A stretch of DNA of 64,000 bases, taken from positions 558,001 to 622,000 of the forward strand of contig JBLXEY010000002.1 of the NCBI GenBank assembly GCA_048262655.1, given 5' to 3'. Under the pieces are notes generated by a model. That model worked only from the letters and a program-made list of their open reading frames with translations, had not been told where the DNA came from and did no database searches. This document shows, piece by piece, positions 8,948 through 17,835 of this stretch (its first letter is position 1; each line of letters starts with the position of its first letter). Origin of the DNA: JABMNT01 sp048262655. GTDB lineage: Bacteria; Pseudomonadota; Alphaproteobacteria; Rhodospirillales; Casp-alpha2. Made by a program: the position numbers and the translations under genes.

Positions 8948-9207
8948 TCACTTGTACCATCGATGCATTCATAAACGCTGGTTTTGGTTCTGAAATAAAG
9001 CGTAGACGCCTCCGCGACTGTCGGTGATATTTTTAACAGTCTGGGAAGCTTATCAAACTTTGCACAATGGCGCTCAGCGGCAAGCTCGCCAACAATGCGT
9101 TGCTCTGACGAATGGCGCACCGATACCTGATCCGCGTCCCCTGAAACGGAACACGCACTTACCATCGCCAATAGCGAAATTATGATTAAGCGGGCGCTTT
9201 TTGTCAT
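8944..9207 (-). CDS. Small putative lipoprotein, 87 aa
   Basis: Begins with a basic residue and a hydrophobic stretch ending in a lipobox-like MVSACS, so it is probably lipidated and kept in the inner or outer membrane. The mature part of about 65 residues has two further Cys (HCAKF and YECID). The start is taken at MTKSAR, because a longer reading would overlap the upstream gene. It overlaps the protease by 4 nt. No family is recognised. Confidence 0.55.
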   Translation of the reverse strand: MTKSARLIIISLLAMVSACSVSGDADQVSVRHSSEQRIVGELAAERHCAKFDKLPRLLKISPTVAEASTLYFRTKTSVYECIDGTSE

Positions 9208-9208
9208 T

Positions 9209-9487
9209 TTACAAGCTCCCTGCTCCGGGGCTTGGTGGGTCATCCGTCACATCACCATAATAGTGAGCCCGAAGTGCAATATAAACGCCGCGCACACTTC
9301 CCACCAGCAGCAAGCCGGCGGTCGCGTTCCAGATAAGCTCGATAACACTCCAGCCATCGGGGAAATTTGTTAGCCGGTCGAGGCTCGATATTTCAATACC
9401 AAATAACCAAACGATAGCAGCGGCAATACCGGCCCCCAGCAGGAGTGATATTGCATAAAGGATATACACGTTTGGCTTGGCGCTCAT
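9209..9487 (-). CDS. Small two-helix membrane protein, 92 aa
   Basis: Two clear hydrophobic helices (about 8-30 and 48-70) separated by a short loop, then a polar Pro-rich C-terminus. It sits directly upstream of the lipoprotein and protease genes with 1-nt spacing. The four genes from 9781 down to 8249 look like one operon of envelope proteins. No family is recognised. Confidence 0.55.
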   Translation of the reverse strand: MSAKPNVYILYAISLLLGAGIAAAIVWLFGIEISSLDRLTNFPDGWSVIELIWNATAGLLLVGSVRGVYIALRAHYYGDVTDDPPSPGAGSL

Positions 9488-9505
9488 TGCATCCTGATTT
9501 CGCGG

Positions 9506-9781
9506 TTACTTCTTTGCATATAGATCGATAAATTTAGTTTTATCACTTTGCAACTCGAACATAATTTTGAGGGATTTACGAACAAGATCGTCATCCATTC
9601 CCTCAATCACAAGATGAACGTCCCCCTCACAATGGTCATCCAGCCAATCTTCAACTTCTCCGATGGCACCGTAGCAGGTATAAAGAACACCGCATGTGAG
9701 CTTTCGGCGCTCATTTCCATCATAAGATTCATCCCCACCGCCGCGTCTTTCTGTCTGATGGGTGGTCTCGCTATCGCTCAT
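9506..9781 (-). CDS. Small soluble acidic protein, 91 aa
   Basis: 91 residues with a charged, low-complexity N-terminus (about 1-28) and then a compact domain with Cys residues (LTCGVLYTCYG, DDHCEGDV) and an alternating pattern. The SD AGGAGA lies about 10 nt before the ATG. It is the first gene of the envelope operon ending with the retropepsin-like protease. The function is not recognised. Confidence 0.55.
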   Translation of the reverse strand: MSDSETTHQTERRGGGDESYDGNERRKLTCGVLYTCYGAIGEVEDWLDDHCEGDVHLVIEGMDDDLVRKSLKIMFELQSDKTKFIDLYAKK

Positions 9782-10030
9782 GTTGGTCTACTCTCCTAAG
9801 TCTCGAACCAAATTTTATAAAGGATTTACGGACCCTATATTTGTGCTCGTTCTACCTAAAAGCAATTAAAAACGATCAAAGAAACGACATACAGATGTGA
9901 TCACAGGTCCATATCTATAAAATTAATCATTAAGGCATCAAAATGTTGTGTTTTGACATATTATTGACATTTTGCGACCCTATAAAGGTTAATAGTAAGT
10001 AAACACTTTAACGGATGAAGGAAACACCAC

Positions 10031-10246
10031 ATGTTACCAGTTCATCGTCCCCAACTGATACAAGACTTGTCTGATACTGCTTTGGGCCTGATCGAAGAAG
10101 CCGAAGGTTCTGAGCCTCAAGATGCAAGAGAGCTGGTTGAACTTGCTGGCACCCTAGACAGGCTCCGCGTCGAGCTCCTTTCCAAGACCACCATGTCTCC
10201 CCAGATCACTACAGTTGTTGCCTGGAAGCCAGAAAGTCGACACTAG
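10031..10246 (+). CDS. Small helical protein, 71 aa
   Basis: 71 residues, strongly acidic and helical in the first 50 (LIQDLSDTALGLIEEAEG, ELVELAGTLDRLRVELL). A good GAAGGAA site precedes the ATG. It stands alone after a 250-bp AT-rich stretch in which no coding signal was found. No family is recognised. Confidence 0.5.
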   Translation: MLPVHRPQLIQDLSDTALGLIEEAEGSEPQDARELVELAGTLDRLRVELLSKTTMSPQITTVVAWKPESRH

Positions 10247-10310
10247 AGATATCGAGCTAACCCGGTTGTTGGTCGCGCCGTTTTGGGTCTTGGTGACGCA
10301 GATGCCTACT

Positions 10311-10430
10311 TTAAGAAATGAGCATCTGAAGGCAGAAGCTTACCAATGTTCCAGCGCCATAAAACATGCCCAGAATGGCGATGACTGAACCGACGAGCAA
10401 TCCGGAAACAGTTGAAAAGTCGTATGACAT
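10311..10430 (-). CDS. Single-helix small membrane protein, 39 aa
   Basis: The frame is longer upstream, but the best start is the ATG at 10430, preceded by GGAAGGA at 7-nt spacing. The product is essentially one transmembrane helix (SGLLVGSVIAILGMFYGAG) with short tails. Such microproteins are often missed. The strong ribosome binding site is the main support. Function unknown. Confidence 0.45.
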   Translation of the reverse strand: MSYDFSTVSGLLVGSVIAILGMFYGAGTLVSFCLQMLIS

Positions 10431-10634
10431 CACGGGGTCCTTCCATTTGTAAGACAAGTAAATCAAACGCGTCAGGCACCTCAAACGTAATCCTTCATAG
10501 GAATAATTCAGATCATATTCAGTGATCCCAGTCACATACAATTAAACTGGATTTGACGAAATGGTTACAATCGCAATAGATTTCTGTTATACTCAGGGGA
10601 CCGACATTACCTCTTATGCAAAGGATACCGAGTT

Positions 10635-10820
10635 ATGAAATTAGCCGCTTATGCATTTGTCGCCTTATTTTCCGCCTCCATTTTGACGCTTGGGTGGGTC
10701 GCACCTGCGAACGCTGAAGGGAATTGCACTTTCGGACATTCGGTGAAAACTGCCCAGTCCGCGTCTCAAGAAGTGGCACAAACCAAACCCCTGCAGACCC
10801 CAAAGCCCACGAACAACTAA
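10635..10820 (+). CDS. Small secreted protein with signal peptide, 61 aa
   Basis: Begins with a textbook Sec signal peptide (MKLAAYAFVALF to about APANA, cleavage near residue 27), leaving a mature peptide of about 34 residues with one Cys and a Gln/Thr/Pro-rich tail. Probably periplasmic. It is convergent with argC. No family is recognised. Confidence 0.55.
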   Translation: MKLAAYAFVALFSASILTLGWVAPANAEGNCTFGHSVKTAQSASQEVAQTKPLQTPKPTNN

Positions 10821-10878
10821 TTTTTAAGGATAATAACCGGGTTTTTTGAAAGCCGGGTGTGCCTTAGCTTTAGAGACC

Positions 10879-11826
10879 TTATAGTCCTGTGGCAGGATCG
10901 ATGCCGAGCATCAGATTCAGGTTTTGCACGGCCTGCCCGGATGCCCCTTTTCCAAGATTGTCCAGAACACCGGCAACAACTGCTTGTTCGTTTTTCTTGT
11001 CCGCAAAAACATACAGATGCAACTCGTTGGTATTGTTTAAGCCTTCCGGCTCTAGCCGAGCGAGGTCTTGAGAATCTGCCATCGGCATTACACGGACAAA
11101 CCGCTGCCCGGAATAGTGCGCGGCCAACGTCTCATAAACTTGCGTAGCGGAGGGTTTTCCAGGCATCGACCATAACGGCAGCGGCACTTGAACGATCATA
11201 CCTTGATGATACCGTCCGACACTGGGAACAAATAGTGGCGCATGAGCCAGCCCGCCCCAATGGGTAATCTCGGGCAAATGCTTATGTTCGAGCGATAACC
11301 CGTAAGCGAAGAACGGCGCTTCGGTATAGGCTGGGTCGTTTTCATCTTCAAATTCAGCTATCAGGTTCTTACCACCACCAGAATAACCAGATACAGCATT
11401 GATCGTCACGGGCCAGTCAGCACCGATGATCCCGGCCTTCACCAGCGGGTGAAGGATCGAGATGGATGTCAGCGCATAGCAGCCGGGGTTGGCAACACGC
11501 ATGGCGCTGGCAATCTTCTCAGCCTGAGTTGCGTCATATTCTGGAAACCCATAGGTCCAGCCATCGGCAATCCGATGAGCCGTCGACGCATCAATTAAAC
11601 GCGATTCCGGATTGGTAACCAGCGCATCTGCTTCTATTGCCGCTGCATCTGGCAAACAAAGAATGGAGATATCAGCAGCATTTAACATCTCGGCCCGTTT
11701 GGCTGGGTCTTTACGCACCGCATCATCGAGCCTCAACAAGGTAACGTCATCACGCTTTTCCAACCGAGACTTGATTTGCAATCCGGTTGTACCAACGTCA
11801 CCATCGATGAATATCTGTGCGGTCAT
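10879..11826 (-). CDS. argC: N-acetyl-gamma-glutamyl-phosphate reductase (type 2)
   Basis: Third enzyme of arginine synthesis: NADPH-dependent reduction of N-acetylglutamyl phosphate to the semialdehyde. The 315-residue length and the FIDGDVGTTGLQI N-terminus mark the shorter class 2 AGPR. Catalytic Cys116 lies in ANPGCYALTS. The start is placed at MTAQIF (AGAG upstream) rather than a GTG seven codons earlier. Alphaproteobacterial argC often sits beside rpsI; here the two are about 34 kb apart. Confidence 0.95.
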   Translation of the reverse strand: MTAQIFIDGDVGTTGLQIKSRLEKRDDVTLLRLDDAVRKDPAKRAEMLNAADISILCLPDAAAIEADALVTNPESRLIDASTAHRIADGWTYGFPEYDATQAEKIASAMRVANPGCYALTSISILHPLVKAGIIGADWPVTINAVSGYSGGGKNLIAEFEDENDPAYTEAPFFAYGLSLEHKHLPEITHWGGLAHAPLFVPSVGRYHQGMIVQVPLPLWSMPGKPSATQVYETLAAHYSGQRFVRVMPMADSQDLARLEPEGLNNTNELHLYVFADKKNEQAVVAGVLDNLGKGASGQAVQNLNLMLGIDPATGL

Positions 11827-11952
11827 TTTATGCTCTTTTGTTTTCACTTACCGGTTAATTCTGCTTCTCAATACACCGGTACGACGCGCAAATCCACCTC
11901 TTCCGATAAATTGTCCTGTGGCCTAATTTAACGTGCGCGGAGATACCTTGGT

Positions 11953-12552
11953 TTATCTAGGGATCAGATAACGTTCCGCAATAAAGAGGTTCGGCAGCCA
12001 ACTGATCCAGGCCACAATGCCGAAGATAATTACAGGATCAACGCCAGCCATAAAAAAAGGCGGTAAATAAAGGCGCAACGTTACGGCGGCAAAGGCCATC
12101 GCAAAAGAGCGGGTCATCCAGCGGCGATGCCGGGCGATATTGCCTTGATAAATGGAAGCACCTCCCATGCATGTTGCGACGACCCAAAGCGCCCCCAGAA
12201 GCATAAAACCAGCGGCTGCCACGGGTCCGTTGGGAGAATAAAAACCAATATAGATACCGCTCACGCCCCCCAAGACACAGGCCAATAGATACGTACCCCC
12301 GAAGGCTCGGTGTATCAACGGATGTCGATTGCGGAACGATTTGAAGAATTGCCATGGCCCCACCAGCAAGGCCACAGAGGCAGCGCCGACATGTAGATAA
12401 AAGGCCACATCTCGAAAGCCAGCGTGAACCGCCAGACCGGGTGCTGCTACTTCCAATTTCAAAAACAAAAACCGCACAGACGCCATGGCGACGACAACAG
12501 AGGCCGCCGCCATCGCATACATCGACAAACGCACTTTTAATCTGGTTTCCAT
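11953..12552 (-). CDS. DUF2306-type integral membrane protein
   Basis: About 199 residues with six hydrophobic segments and the DUF2306 pattern: HVGAASVALLVGPWQF, FRNRHPLIHRAFGGTYL, HRRWMTRSFAMAFAAVTLR and the conserved His residues between helices. The function of the family is unknown. A GTG three codons earlier is an alternative start. It is divergent from a TetR regulator, with a symmetric repeat in the shared promoter region, so it is the likely target of that regulator. Confidence 0.8.
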   Translation of the reverse strand: METRLKVRLSMYAMAAASVVVAMASVRFLFLKLEVAAPGLAVHAGFRDVAFYLHVGAASVALLVGPWQFFKSFRNRHPLIHRAFGGTYLLACVLGGVSGIYIGFYSPNGPVAAAGFMLLGALWVVATCMGGASIYQGNIARHRRWMTRSFAMAFAAVTLRLYLPPFFMAGVDPVIIFGIVAWISWLPNLFIAERYLIPR

Positions 12553-12568
12553 ATTTTTCACCCGAATG

Positions 12569-12626
12569 TGTTCACTGTAAACATTTTCCTACACCCTAAA
12601 ATGAGCGACGTCAACAAAATGTTTAC
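12569..12626. promoter_or_regulatory. Inverted-repeat operator region between DUF2306 gene and TetR gene
   Basis: GTAAACATTTT (12577-12587) and AAAATGTTTAC (12616-12626) are perfect 11-bp inverted repeats. The left one is itself half of a near-palindrome TGTTCACTGTAAACA (12569-12583, one mismatch), and the right one pairs with GTCAACA (12610-12616, one mismatch). Two such sites between divergent genes fit a TetR-family operator controlling both. Confidence 0.6.
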
Positions 12627-12682
12627 GGCGTCAACTTAAGTGATTATAAAAAGGTTCAAGAAACTCACATGGGGGCGCTCCG

Positions 12683-13303
12683 GTGGCAAAAGACGTTTAC
12701 CATCATGGAAATCTTTATAATACGTTGATTGATGCGGCGGAGCAGCTCCTTGATCGGACGACGGTGGACGCCCTCAGTTTACGGCAACTCGCACGGGCGG
12801 CAGGCGTTTCTCAAACCGCCCCATACCGACATTTCGAAGATAAAAATGCGTTACTGATTAAAGTCGCGACACGGGGCTTCAATGACTTTGCCGCTTGCCT
12901 GCAAAAGGCTGTTGATGATAACGCAGAGTATCCCCCCCGCCGCCAGTTGGAAGCACTCAGCCTTGCCTATACAGATTTTGCTTTAAACCGCTCTGGCGTA
13001 TTTGGCTTAATGTTCCTCAGTGATCTCCTGCAAAAATGCGAAGACAAGGAAATGGCAGAAACAGCGACGAAGTCTTTTAGGGTCCTATCCGCCGTCGTCG
13101 CGAAATGCCAAAACAAAGAAACCGACGCTCCGACAGATGCCACTGTTGTCGCCTCTTGGGCAATGATGCATGGCCTCGCCATGCTCCTCACGCACGATGT
13201 GATCCACCCGAAAATGTCCGGTGGTATGGAACGTGATCAGGTCGTAGAAGCCCTGAGCCGTATGATGCTATTTACCTCGGACATGAATGCCGTCAATTCT
13301 TGA
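12683..13303 (+). CDS. TetR/AcrR family transcriptional regulator
   Basis: 206 residues. The N-terminal HTH (about 32-58: LSLRQLARAAGVSQTAPYRHF) is characteristic of the TetR family. The C-terminal half is helical and resembles the WHG/TetR_C ligand-binding domain (SLAYTDFALNRSGVFGLMF). The start is GTG at 12683, since the nearby ATG at 12669 is out of frame. It probably represses itself and the divergent DUF2306 gene through the inverted repeats between them. It could also affect the PhyH gene 138 bp downstream. Confidence 0.88.
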   Translation: MAKDVYHHGNLYNTLIDAAEQLLDRTTVDALSLRQLARAAGVSQTAPYRHFEDKNALLIKVATRGFNDFAACLQKAVDDNAEYPPRRQLEALSLAYTDFALNRSGVFGLMFLSDLLQKCEDKEMAETATKSFRVLSAVVAKCQNKETDAPTDATVVASWAMMHGLAMLLTHDVIHPKMSGGMERDQVVEALSRMMLFTSDMNAVNS

Positions 13304-13441
13304 TCAAATGGTCGACGGCCAGCTTGTTACCAAACATCCTGAAAAGCGACGATTGGCCGACTAATATTTTAAGTGGCTTTACAGCGTTCCAACCGCATGA
13401 CTAAAATTAATGATGCCATTTCACAGACTGAGGTGCCGGTT

Positions 13442-14335
13442 ATGTCTAGTCCCATGCTTACGAGTGCGCAGGTCCAACAGTACCGAGATTCTGGGTTTGT
13501 TGTTGTTCCATCTGTCCTAAGTTCGGAGGAAGTTGCAGAACTTCGACGCGTGACAGATGAAATTTGCGAAGGAGCCAAGGGATTAACGCACGGTGATGAC
13601 ATTTATGATTTGGAAGACAGCCACACGCCGGATGATCCAAAAGTGCGCCGTATAAAAAACCCGGCCATGCATCATAAAGCTTTCGATGACTTAATGCGCG
13701 ACGCTCGAATTTTGGAGCCACTGAAACAACTCCTGGGCCCGGCCGTCCGTTTCAAGACATCCAAGTTAAACATGAAATCCAAAGGTTACGGCGCGCCCGT
13801 TGAATGGCATCAGGATTGGGCCTTTTATCCGCATACTAATGACGACGTAACTGCGGTGGGTGTCTTGTTAAACGATGTCGGTCCCGAGAACGGTCCTCTG
13901 AATTTTTTACCGGGCTCCCATAAAGGCCCGACCTATGACCATCATCATGATGGCGTTTTCTGTGGCTCGGTTGACATCGAAAAAGAAGGGATCGATCTCT
14001 CCAGTGCGGTACCCTGCATCGCCCCTGCCGGGTCGATCAGTTACCACCATGTGCGCATGTTGCACGGTTCCGATTCCAACAGATCAAATATGGATCGGGC
14101 CTTGCTGCTCTATGAAATGGCGGCGGGTGACGCGTTCCCGATTGCCGGCGGCATGAGCGACTTGTCTGACTTTGATGACTTCAACGCGAAGCTACTGTGT
14201 GGGGAACCAACAAATGTTCCCCGCATGGCCGACGTGCCGATCCGCATTCCCCTCCCCCGCCACACCGACGCAACATCGATCTATCAGTCGCAAGGAAAGG
14301 CGGAACGGGGAATTTATAAATCGGCAAAAACCTGA
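13442..14335 (+). CDS. Phytanoyl-CoA dioxygenase family protein (PhyH paralogue 2)
   Basis: Fe(II)/2-oxoglutarate dioxygenase of 297 residues from the ATG at 13442 (alternative in-frame starts at 13397 and 13373). The triad is His123 and Asp125 in WHQD and His208 in MLHGSD; Arg219 (MDRALLLY) probably binds 2-oxoglutarate. The region after the HxD (DWAFYPHTN, GVLLNDVGPENGPLNFLPGSH) closely parallels the paralogue at 5021, suggesting related substrates. It is convergent with the BKACE operon, ending 11 nt from its last gene. Confidence 0.9.
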   Translation: MSSPMLTSAQVQQYRDSGFVVVPSVLSSEEVAELRRVTDEICEGAKGLTHGDDIYDLEDSHTPDDPKVRRIKNPAMHHKAFDDLMRDARILEPLKQLLGPAVRFKTSKLNMKSKGYGAPVEWHQDWAFYPHTNDDVTAVGVLLNDVGPENGPLNFLPGSHKGPTYDHHHDGVFCGSVDIEKEGIDLSSAVPCIAPAGSISYHHVRMLHGSDSNRSNMDRALLLYEMAAGDAFPIAGGMSDLSDFDDFNAKLLCGEPTNVPRMADVPIRIPLPRHTDATSIYQSQGKAERGIYKSAKT

Positions 14336-14346
14336 GGTCTGGGTCT

Positions 14347-15279
14347 CTAGATTTTTGTTCTGTCCGCGCCTTTAAGTTCAAGAATTTCTCGTGCATCGTC
14401 CGGTGATGCCACTTCCATGCCAAGCCCTTCAATAATTTTACGAACCATGATCACTTGATCAGCATTTGATTTAGCAAGCACGCCTTTGCCTGCCCAGATA
14501 CTGTCTTCCAGACCAACCCGGACATTCCCTCCCATTGCGGCCGCCTGTGCAGCTATTCGCATTTGTGAGGCACCAGCCCCCAATACGGACCAGCGCAAAT
14601 CGTCACCAAACAAACGGTCGGCTGTCCGCTTCATATGAATGACATCTTCCGGGTGCGTACCAATGCCCCCCAATATGCCAAACACCGATTGCACAAAGAA
14701 CGGCGCTTTTACGAGACCGCGTTGCACGAAATGGCTCAAGCTATAGAGATGCGAAATATCATAACATTCAAATTCAAAGCGCGTGTCGTTGTTGTAGCAG
14801 GTCTCGAGAACATACTCGATATCTGCAAAGGTGTTGCGGAAGAAACCTTCTTTGGTACCTTCGAAGAAAGGCTTTTCCCAATCGTACTTGAACTCTTTGT
14901 ATTTATCAGCGAGCGGGAACAATCCGAAGTTCATTGTCCCCATATTAAGCGAGGCGACTTCCGGAGCATACTGCGCAGCTGGCCTCACCCGCTCTTCAAC
15001 GGTCATGTTCGGTGCGCCACCAGTTGTGATGTTAATCGCTGATGCCGTTGCCTGTTTAATACGAGGCAGGAACTTACCAAAAGCTTCGGGTGATTGATCC
15101 GGCTTGCCATTTTCAGGGTCACGCGCATGCAGATGCAGAATAGATGCGCCAGCCTCTGCCGCAGCTAGAGCCTCATTGGTGATTTCGTCTGGCGTGATTG
15201 GCAAGTGTGGGGTCATGGTTGGCGTGTGAATGCCGCCGGTGATCGCACAGGTAATTACCACTTTGTTTGATGTTGCCAT
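14347..15279 (-). CDS. Beta-keto acid cleavage enzyme (BKACE, DUF849)
   Basis: 310-residue TIM-barrel enzyme. The Zn-binding HLHARDPENGKP (His49, His51) and the GGIHTPTMTPHLPITP start are diagnostic of the family. BKACEs condense a beta-keto acid with acetyl-CoA and split it to acetoacetate plus a new CoA ester; the first known member, Kce, acts on 3-keto-5-aminohexanoate. The specificity is not readable. It lies 12 nt after a 3-hydroxyacid dehydrogenase gene that could supply the keto acid, as in carnitine degradation. A strong AGGGAGAG site precedes the start. Confidence 0.9.
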   Translation of the reverse strand: MATSNKVVITCAITGGIHTPTMTPHLPITPDEITNEALAAAEAGASILHLHARDPENGKPDQSPEAFGKFLPRIKQATASAINITTGGAPNMTVEERVRPAAQYAPEVASLNMGTMNFGLFPLADKYKEFKYDWEKPFFEGTKEGFFRNTFADIEYVLETCYNNDTRFEFECYDISHLYSLSHFVQRGLVKAPFFVQSVFGILGGIGTHPEDVIHMKRTADRLFGDDLRWSVLGAGASQMRIAAQAAAMGGNVRVGLEDSIWAGKGVLAKSNADQVIMVRKIIEGLGMEVASPDDAREILELKGADRTKI

Positions 15280-15291
15280 TTTAAACTCTCC

Positions 15292-16242
15292 CTAATTGTT
15301 ATTTATGTCTTTTTCGGCCTGCATCTTGTGTGCGGCCAACGCCATTAATCTTTTATCGCGCCAAACTTGACGCGCGCCCAACTTGTCTTCTGGTAATAAT
15401 TTGCGGCGGTCTGCTTCAATTTGATCGAGAACGCTACCACCCCAGTCCGCACGATGACGCATGGAGGGATGCATGTTTTTATAGATCCCCTCGTAGCGTT
15501 CCACATAGTCGCGAACACCCGCAGGCGCATTTAAGTCAATTGTTTCGAACGGTCCCATAAACGACCAGCGAAGCGCCAAACCATCGCGGATACCGATATC
15601 AATATCTTCAACCGAAGCGAACCCTTCGTCGACCAAACGGAAAGCTTCTTCGAGCAACGCTCCCTGCAATCGGTTCATCACGAACCCATCAAGTTCCTTT
15701 TTCATGACGATGGGTTTATGGCCGGCGGATATCAGCATCTCGCTGGCGCGTGTCATTGTCTCGTCACTGGTCCACGGCGCCGGGACAACTTCTGCCGCCG
15801 GAACCAAATAGGGCGGATTAATCGGATGCACGACAACACACCTGTCGCGTCCTTCAAGTTCTTCCGTAAACTTTGACGGCAAGATCGCCGACGTCGAGCT
15901 GGCAAGAACGGCGCCACTGGGGGCCAACCGATCAAGCTTGGCAAACACCTCTTTCTTGGTGTCGACATTCTCTGGCGTGTTTTCCTGCACATAGTCCGCA
16001 TTTTTAAGGGCGGCGGCCAGATCATCTGTCGTCGTCAGTTTTGCTAACACTTGATCGGGCGTATTGCCGTTAAGCAGCCCATTGGCTTCAAGATCACCAA
16101 GCACCTCTGATATATAGGTAAGAGCCTTCGCGGCAGCCGCCGCATCAAGATCCCAAACAACAACATCATGTCCGGCCCGTGCATAGCTGATCGCCCATGC
16201 GCGGCCGATAAACCCACTGCCAATTATCGTTACATTCGCCAT
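15292..16242 (-). CDS. 3-hydroxyacyl-CoA dehydrogenase-type / carnitine dehydrogenase-like enzyme
   Basis: 316 residues from MANVTIIGSGFIG. The Rossmann motif GSGFIGRAWA is at 8-17 and the catalytic-type His139 lies in VVHPINPPYLVPAAEVVP. This single-module lambda-crystallin-like subgroup includes L-carnitine and L-gulonate 3-dehydrogenases as well as short hydroxyacyl-CoA dehydrogenases. Oxidising a beta-hydroxy acid to a beta-keto acid would feed directly into the adjacent BKACE. A longer upstream reading overlaps the SDR gene and is rejected. Confidence 0.88.
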   Translation of the reverse strand: MANVTIIGSGFIGRAWAISYARAGHDVVVWDLDAAAAAKALTYISEVLGDLEANGLLNGNTPDQVLAKLTTTDDLAAALKNADYVQENTPENVDTKKEVFAKLDRLAPSGAVLASSTSAILPSKFTEELEGRDRCVVVHPINPPYLVPAAEVVPAPWTSDETMTRASEMLISAGHKPIVMKKELDGFVMNRLQGALLEEAFRLVDEGFASVEDIDIGIRDGLALRWSFMGPFETIDLNAPAGVRDYVERYEGIYKNMHPSMRHRADWGGSVLDQIEADRRKLLPEDKLGARQVWRDKRLMALAAHKMQAEKDINNN

Positions 16243-16255
16243 AATGCAATTCTCC

Positions 16256-17032
16256 CTATAGGGTCTCAACGTTGCCATCGACGGCAATCGACTGACCCGA
16301 TATATTCTTCGCCGCATCGGACATCAGAAACATCGTCATCTCGGCAACATCTTCGGCTGTCACCATGCGTCGCAGGGACACTTTTTCAAGCAAGCCTGCC
16401 TCGACCTCTTCATATGGTTTCTTTACTTGCTTCGCCCGCGCGCCGATAACAGCTTCAATGCGCGGACCTGCCACAACACCCGGCTGGATCGCATTGACCC
16501 GAATGTTCGCGGGCCCAAGTTCACGGGCCCAAGTTTCGGTAATTCCAATGACCCCATATTTAACTGCTGAATAGGGTGATCGGAACGGGAACCCGTGTTT
16601 ACCCGCGACAGAAGACATATTGACAATCGATCCCCCGCCTGTCGCTTTTAGCATTGGCACTGCCAAGCGCGTGCACAGAAACATTCCGGTCAGGCCCACA
16701 TCAATACAACGGCGCCAATCGGCAGAAGATATTTCTTCTACCGGCTGGGTTGGCCCGGCAATTCCCGCATTGTTAATGAGCGCATCAAGCCCCCCCAGGG
16801 TTTCAGACGCCTCCCCGAAAAGGCGATCCATATCATCCTCATTGGCAACATCGGCTTTCGTAACACCGGCCTTGGGGTGGGCTTTTGCGAAGTCATCGAG
16901 AAAGTCGTCGACAACATCACAGATAAAAACCTTGGCCCCATTTGCGATCAACAGGTCCGCAATGGCCCGCCCAATCCCAGAGGCGCCAGCGGTAACAATT
17001 ACGCGCTGGTTCTCAATCCCGGCAACAGACAT
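16256..17032 (-). CDS. SDR family oxidoreductase
   Basis: 258-residue classical short-chain dehydrogenase: cofactor loop TAGASGIGRA near residue 13, NNAG motif (ALINNAGIAG), catalytic Ser in NMSSVAG and YSAVKYG with Tyr and Lys, and a C-terminal glycine-rich ISGQSIAVDG. The Asp at the end of beta-2 (VFICDVVDD) favours NAD over NADP. The start is the ATG at 17032 behind GGGAGGA. Third-last gene of the six-gene operon; presumably it oxidises a hydroxyl of the pathway substrate. Confidence 0.9.
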   Translation of the reverse strand: MSVAGIENQRVIVTAGASGIGRAIADLLIANGAKVFICDVVDDFLDDFAKAHPKAGVTKADVANEDDMDRLFGEASETLGGLDALINNAGIAGPTQPVEEISSADWRRCIDVGLTGMFLCTRLAVPMLKATGGGSIVNMSSVAGKHGFPFRSPYSAVKYGVIGITETWARELGPANIRVNAIQPGVVAGPRIEAVIGARAKQVKKPYEEVEAGLLEKVSLRRMVTAEDVAEMTMFLMSDAAKNISGQSIAVDGNVETL

Positions 17033-17099
17033 CAAATCCTCCCAGATTAAATTCGTCCTTAGTTGCTAGCATGCGACTATGGGCCGCGAAAGCAAAAAC

Positions 17100-17798
17100 C
17101 TAGTGGATTTCACCTTGGTCCTTGATCGCCGCTTTAAGCACATCAATATTGAAATCTGGCTTTTTTGCCGCCTCCAAAATGACGGCTTCTTTGCGGACCA
17201 TGTAGTCGACGCCTTTTGGCAGTTCAAGCACCATGTCTTCCGGCACGACCACCGCCCCGTGCTGATCGGCGTGAATAATGTCATTGGGCTGTACTTCCAT
17301 GCCATTGACAATAACCGGGACATTATACGCGGTCAGATGCACAAACGCATGGCTTGGTGAAACCACCCCGCCCAGGAGCTGAAAGCCTGGTTTATTGTCA
17401 GGGATATCCCGATAGGCACCGTTTGTGATGACCCCCAATGCACCCAGTCCACTATGGACATGTGTGTGGACTTCTCCCCAAAAAGCACCAACGCCCGGTT
17501 TTGGGTCTGTATCCTGAATGACAACAATGGTTGGGCCATCCGCTTCCGCGACATATTCATACCAGCCAATTCTGTCGGATAATCCCTTATACCCGCCGGC
17601 CTGTGGCTGACAGGCTCGTAACGTTGCCGTTCGTGCCCGCCCCACCATTGAACCGAGGCTTGGGTCAAAACAGACAAACGGATCAACTGTATAGCCATAA
17701 CCCCGCCTGTCCGGACAAACGACTTCAAGTGCGTTGCATATGGTCGGTGTGTCCCATTGGGCTAATTTTTGAATATCATCGTTACTTGGTGTGGTCAT
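17100..17798 (-). CDS. RraA family protein (HMG aldolase/decarboxylase-like)
   Basis: 232 residues of the RraA/4-hydroxy-4-methyl-2-oxoglutarate aldolase fold: GALGVITNGAYRD around the substrate loop and HADQHGAVVVPEDM near the C-terminal part, both conserved in the enzymatic members that cleave or decarboxylate oxo-acids with a divalent metal. Being inside a catabolic operon favours an aldolase or decarboxylase over a ribonuclease-E inhibitor. A second RraA-like gene lies at 57175. Confidence 0.85.
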   Translation of the reverse strand: MTTPSNDDIQKLAQWDTPTICNALEVVCPDRRGYGYTVDPFVCFDPSLGSMVGRARTATLRACQPQAGGYKGLSDRIGWYEYVAEADGPTIVVIQDTDPKPGVGAFWGEVHTHVHSGLGALGVITNGAYRDIPDNKPGFQLLGGVVSPSHAFVHLTAYNVPVIVNGMEVQPNDIIHADQHGAVVVPEDMVLELPKGVDYMVRKEAVILEAAKKPDFNIDVLKAAIKDQGEIH

Positions 17799-17835
17799 TG
17801 GTTCCTCCCTGATAAGTCCACGTATCGTTTAATTT

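Noticed and set aside
10831..10858. CCGGG repeats as a terminator for argC and the small secreted protein
   Set aside because: The arms only pair over CCGG and do not extend to a stable stem.
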